64,000 bases of DNA from an uncultured Pelagibacteraceae bacterium (GTDB lineage: Bacteria > Pseudomonadota > Alphaproteobacteria > Pelagibacterales > Pelagibacteraceae): contig CACAUR010000005.1 in NCBI GenBank assembly GCA_902535745.1, forward strand, positions 1-64,000, read 5' to 3'. Position 1 is the first letter of the stretch; the number at the start of each line of letters is the position of its first letter. Made by a program: the position numbers and the translations under genes. Shown piece by piece: positions 62,643 through 64,000 of the stretch. The notes beneath the pieces were generated by a model. That model was not told the origin of the DNA, did not search any database, and saw only the letters and a list, made by a program, of their open reading frames with translations.

Positions 62643-63325
62643 ATGGAATGGAATAAAAAATTTAATTATCCAAGTTCTACTCGAGCATTAATTCACGGAA
62701 AAAGGCACTACTCTTTAAATGGATCTAACTTACCCTCTGTTACAACCATACTTTCAGCAACAAAAAGTGAAGAGGACAAAGCTGCATTAGCCGCATGGAA
62801 GGAAAGAGTCGGAAAGTTCGAGGCAGATAGAATCAAAAAAGAAGCATCAAGTAGAGGTAGCTCAATTCACAAGTTTATTGAAGAGTTTCTACATGGAAAG
62901 CTTAATCAAGATTTAATTGATGATAACAATCAATCAAAAAAATGGCAGAAGAGATTATAGATAATGGTCTTAAAAATAAACTAACAGAAGTTTGGGGCGC
63001 TGAAGCAACACTATATTATCCTAACAAATATGCTGGCACAGCTGACTGTATAGGTGTTTATGAAGGCAGAGAGACAATTTTAGATTTTAAACAAAGTAAT
63101 AAACCAAAAAAGAAAGAGTATATTGAAGACTATTTTTTACAAATAGGGGCCTATTCATTAGCGCATAACACAGTTTATAACTCCAACATCACACAGGGAG
63201 TTGTTTTGATGTGTACAGTAGACAGACTATTTCAAGATTTTAAAATTGAAGGTAATGAACTTTTAGATTATCAAAATAAATTTCTTGAGAGAGTTGAAAA
63301 ATTTTACAACCTTTTTGTCAAATGA
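62643..63325 (+). pseudogene. PD-(D/E)XK family exonuclease resembling T4-like phage enzymes, split by a -1 frameshift at A7 (62936-62942)
   Basis: LPSVTTILSATKSEEDKAALAAWKERVGKFEADRIKKEASSRGSSIHKFIEEFL followed in the -1 frame by AGTADCIGVYEGRETILDFKQSNKPKKKEYIEDYFLQIGAYSLAHN. Confidence 0.75.
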
Positions 63326-63379
63326 AATTGACAAATTATTAAATTAATATACTAACAGTATTGCTTGCTACTTGTTTAG

Positions 63380-64000
63380 ATGCGAGATCATATTCTCTTC
63401 ACAAAAAGCATTAAGATAAAAGGAAAAAAATTGAATATTGTTATTTGGGATATTGAGTCATCAAGTTCTTCTACTGATTTTGGCAGCATAATTGAAATTG
63501 GAGGAATTTTGGTAGATGAAAACTTTAAAGAAAAAGATAGATTTAATCTAAGATGTAGACTACCCGAAGGTGAAATACCTCAGTGTATGGCGCTGCTCGT
63601 TAATAAAACAAACGTAGATTTGCTAACAAAAACGAACCTAAGCCATTATCAGATGTTAAATCAAGTTGAAGCAATTTTTAAAAAGTGGAGTCCCGCAATC
63701 TTCATGGGATGGTCAAACATAGGTTTTGATGATGAAATGATTAGAAAAGAGTTTTTTAAGGGTATTAGATACCCCTACATTACTAATGCCTCACCAAACA
63801 AAAGACACGATGGACTAAATATAGCAAGAGGTGCTTTTGCTATTGATAATAAAATATTAAACACTGAAATTAACGAGAAGGGTAACGCAGTGATGAAATT
63901 AGAGTCTTTAGCGAGAATGAATGGTTTTGAATCTGGCGGAGCTCATAGTGCAATTTTTGATGCTGAGCTCACACTTAAAGTACTAGGCTTAATTAAGAAA
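63380..64000 (+). CDS. DEDDh exonuclease, exodeoxyribonuclease I-like (partial at window end; alternative TTG start 63431)
   Basis: NIVIWDIESSSSSTDFGSIIEIGGILVDE; FMGWSNIGFDDEMIRKEFF; GGAHSAIFDAELT; open to window edge. Confidence 0.8.
   Translation, partial: MRDHILFTKSIKIKGKKLNIVIWDIESSSSSTDFGSIIEIGGILVDENFKEKDRFNLRCRLPEGEIPQCMALLVNKTNVDLLTKTNLSHYQMLNQVEAIFKKWSPAIFMGWSNIGFDDEMIRKEFFKGIRYPYITNASPNKRHDGLNIARGAFAIDNKILNTEINEKGNAVMKLESLARMNGFESGGAHSAIFDAELTLKVLGLIKK

Overview
This is an AT-rich, gene-dense chromosomal segment whose gene content and order (murA-DUF2948-hisD-infA, rpmH-rnpA-yidD-yidC-argB-dapD-dapE, hisS-hisZ-hisG, RegB, CobS/CobT) resemble a streamlined alphaproteobacterium of SAR11/Pelagibacter type. 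The taxonomy is an inference. About 60 protein genes are supported, plus five tRNAs (Arg-ACG, Ser-GGA, Thr-GGU, Phe-GAA, His-GUG). Several small ORFs are absent from the ORF track: rpmH, a His-rich leader peptide, a basic ORF before dcd, and two hypothetical small ORFs. No CRISPR array, IS element or prophage was recognised. Main observations: (1) a putative histidine attenuator with leader peptide MIMLNNTFNPSHRHHTHAGCTLAI and a following hairpin, upstream of tRNA-His-hisS-hisZ-hisG, with hisS starting 5 nt after the tRNA CCA; (2) a pyruvate dehydrogenase whose lipoyl domain is fused to the N-terminus of E1 (AceE) while the adjacent E2 has none; (3) three genes broken at homopolymers (DUF4956, hisD, a phage-like PD-(D/E)XK nuclease), two of them at an A_AAA_AAA heptamer in -1 phase; (4) tRNA-Thr and tRNA-Phe with paired changes at the elbow contacts 19-56 and 18-55; (5) an adjacent SET methyltransferase and HDAC-family deacetylase; (6) a VTC/CotH/DUF4956 module; (7) a short glycan island (GT17, GT61, DUF4422, methyltransferase) next to tRNA-Ser; (8) a shared near-symmetric -10 between divergent dnaJ-like and bolA genes. 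All calls come from reading the sequence and translations. No database search was run.
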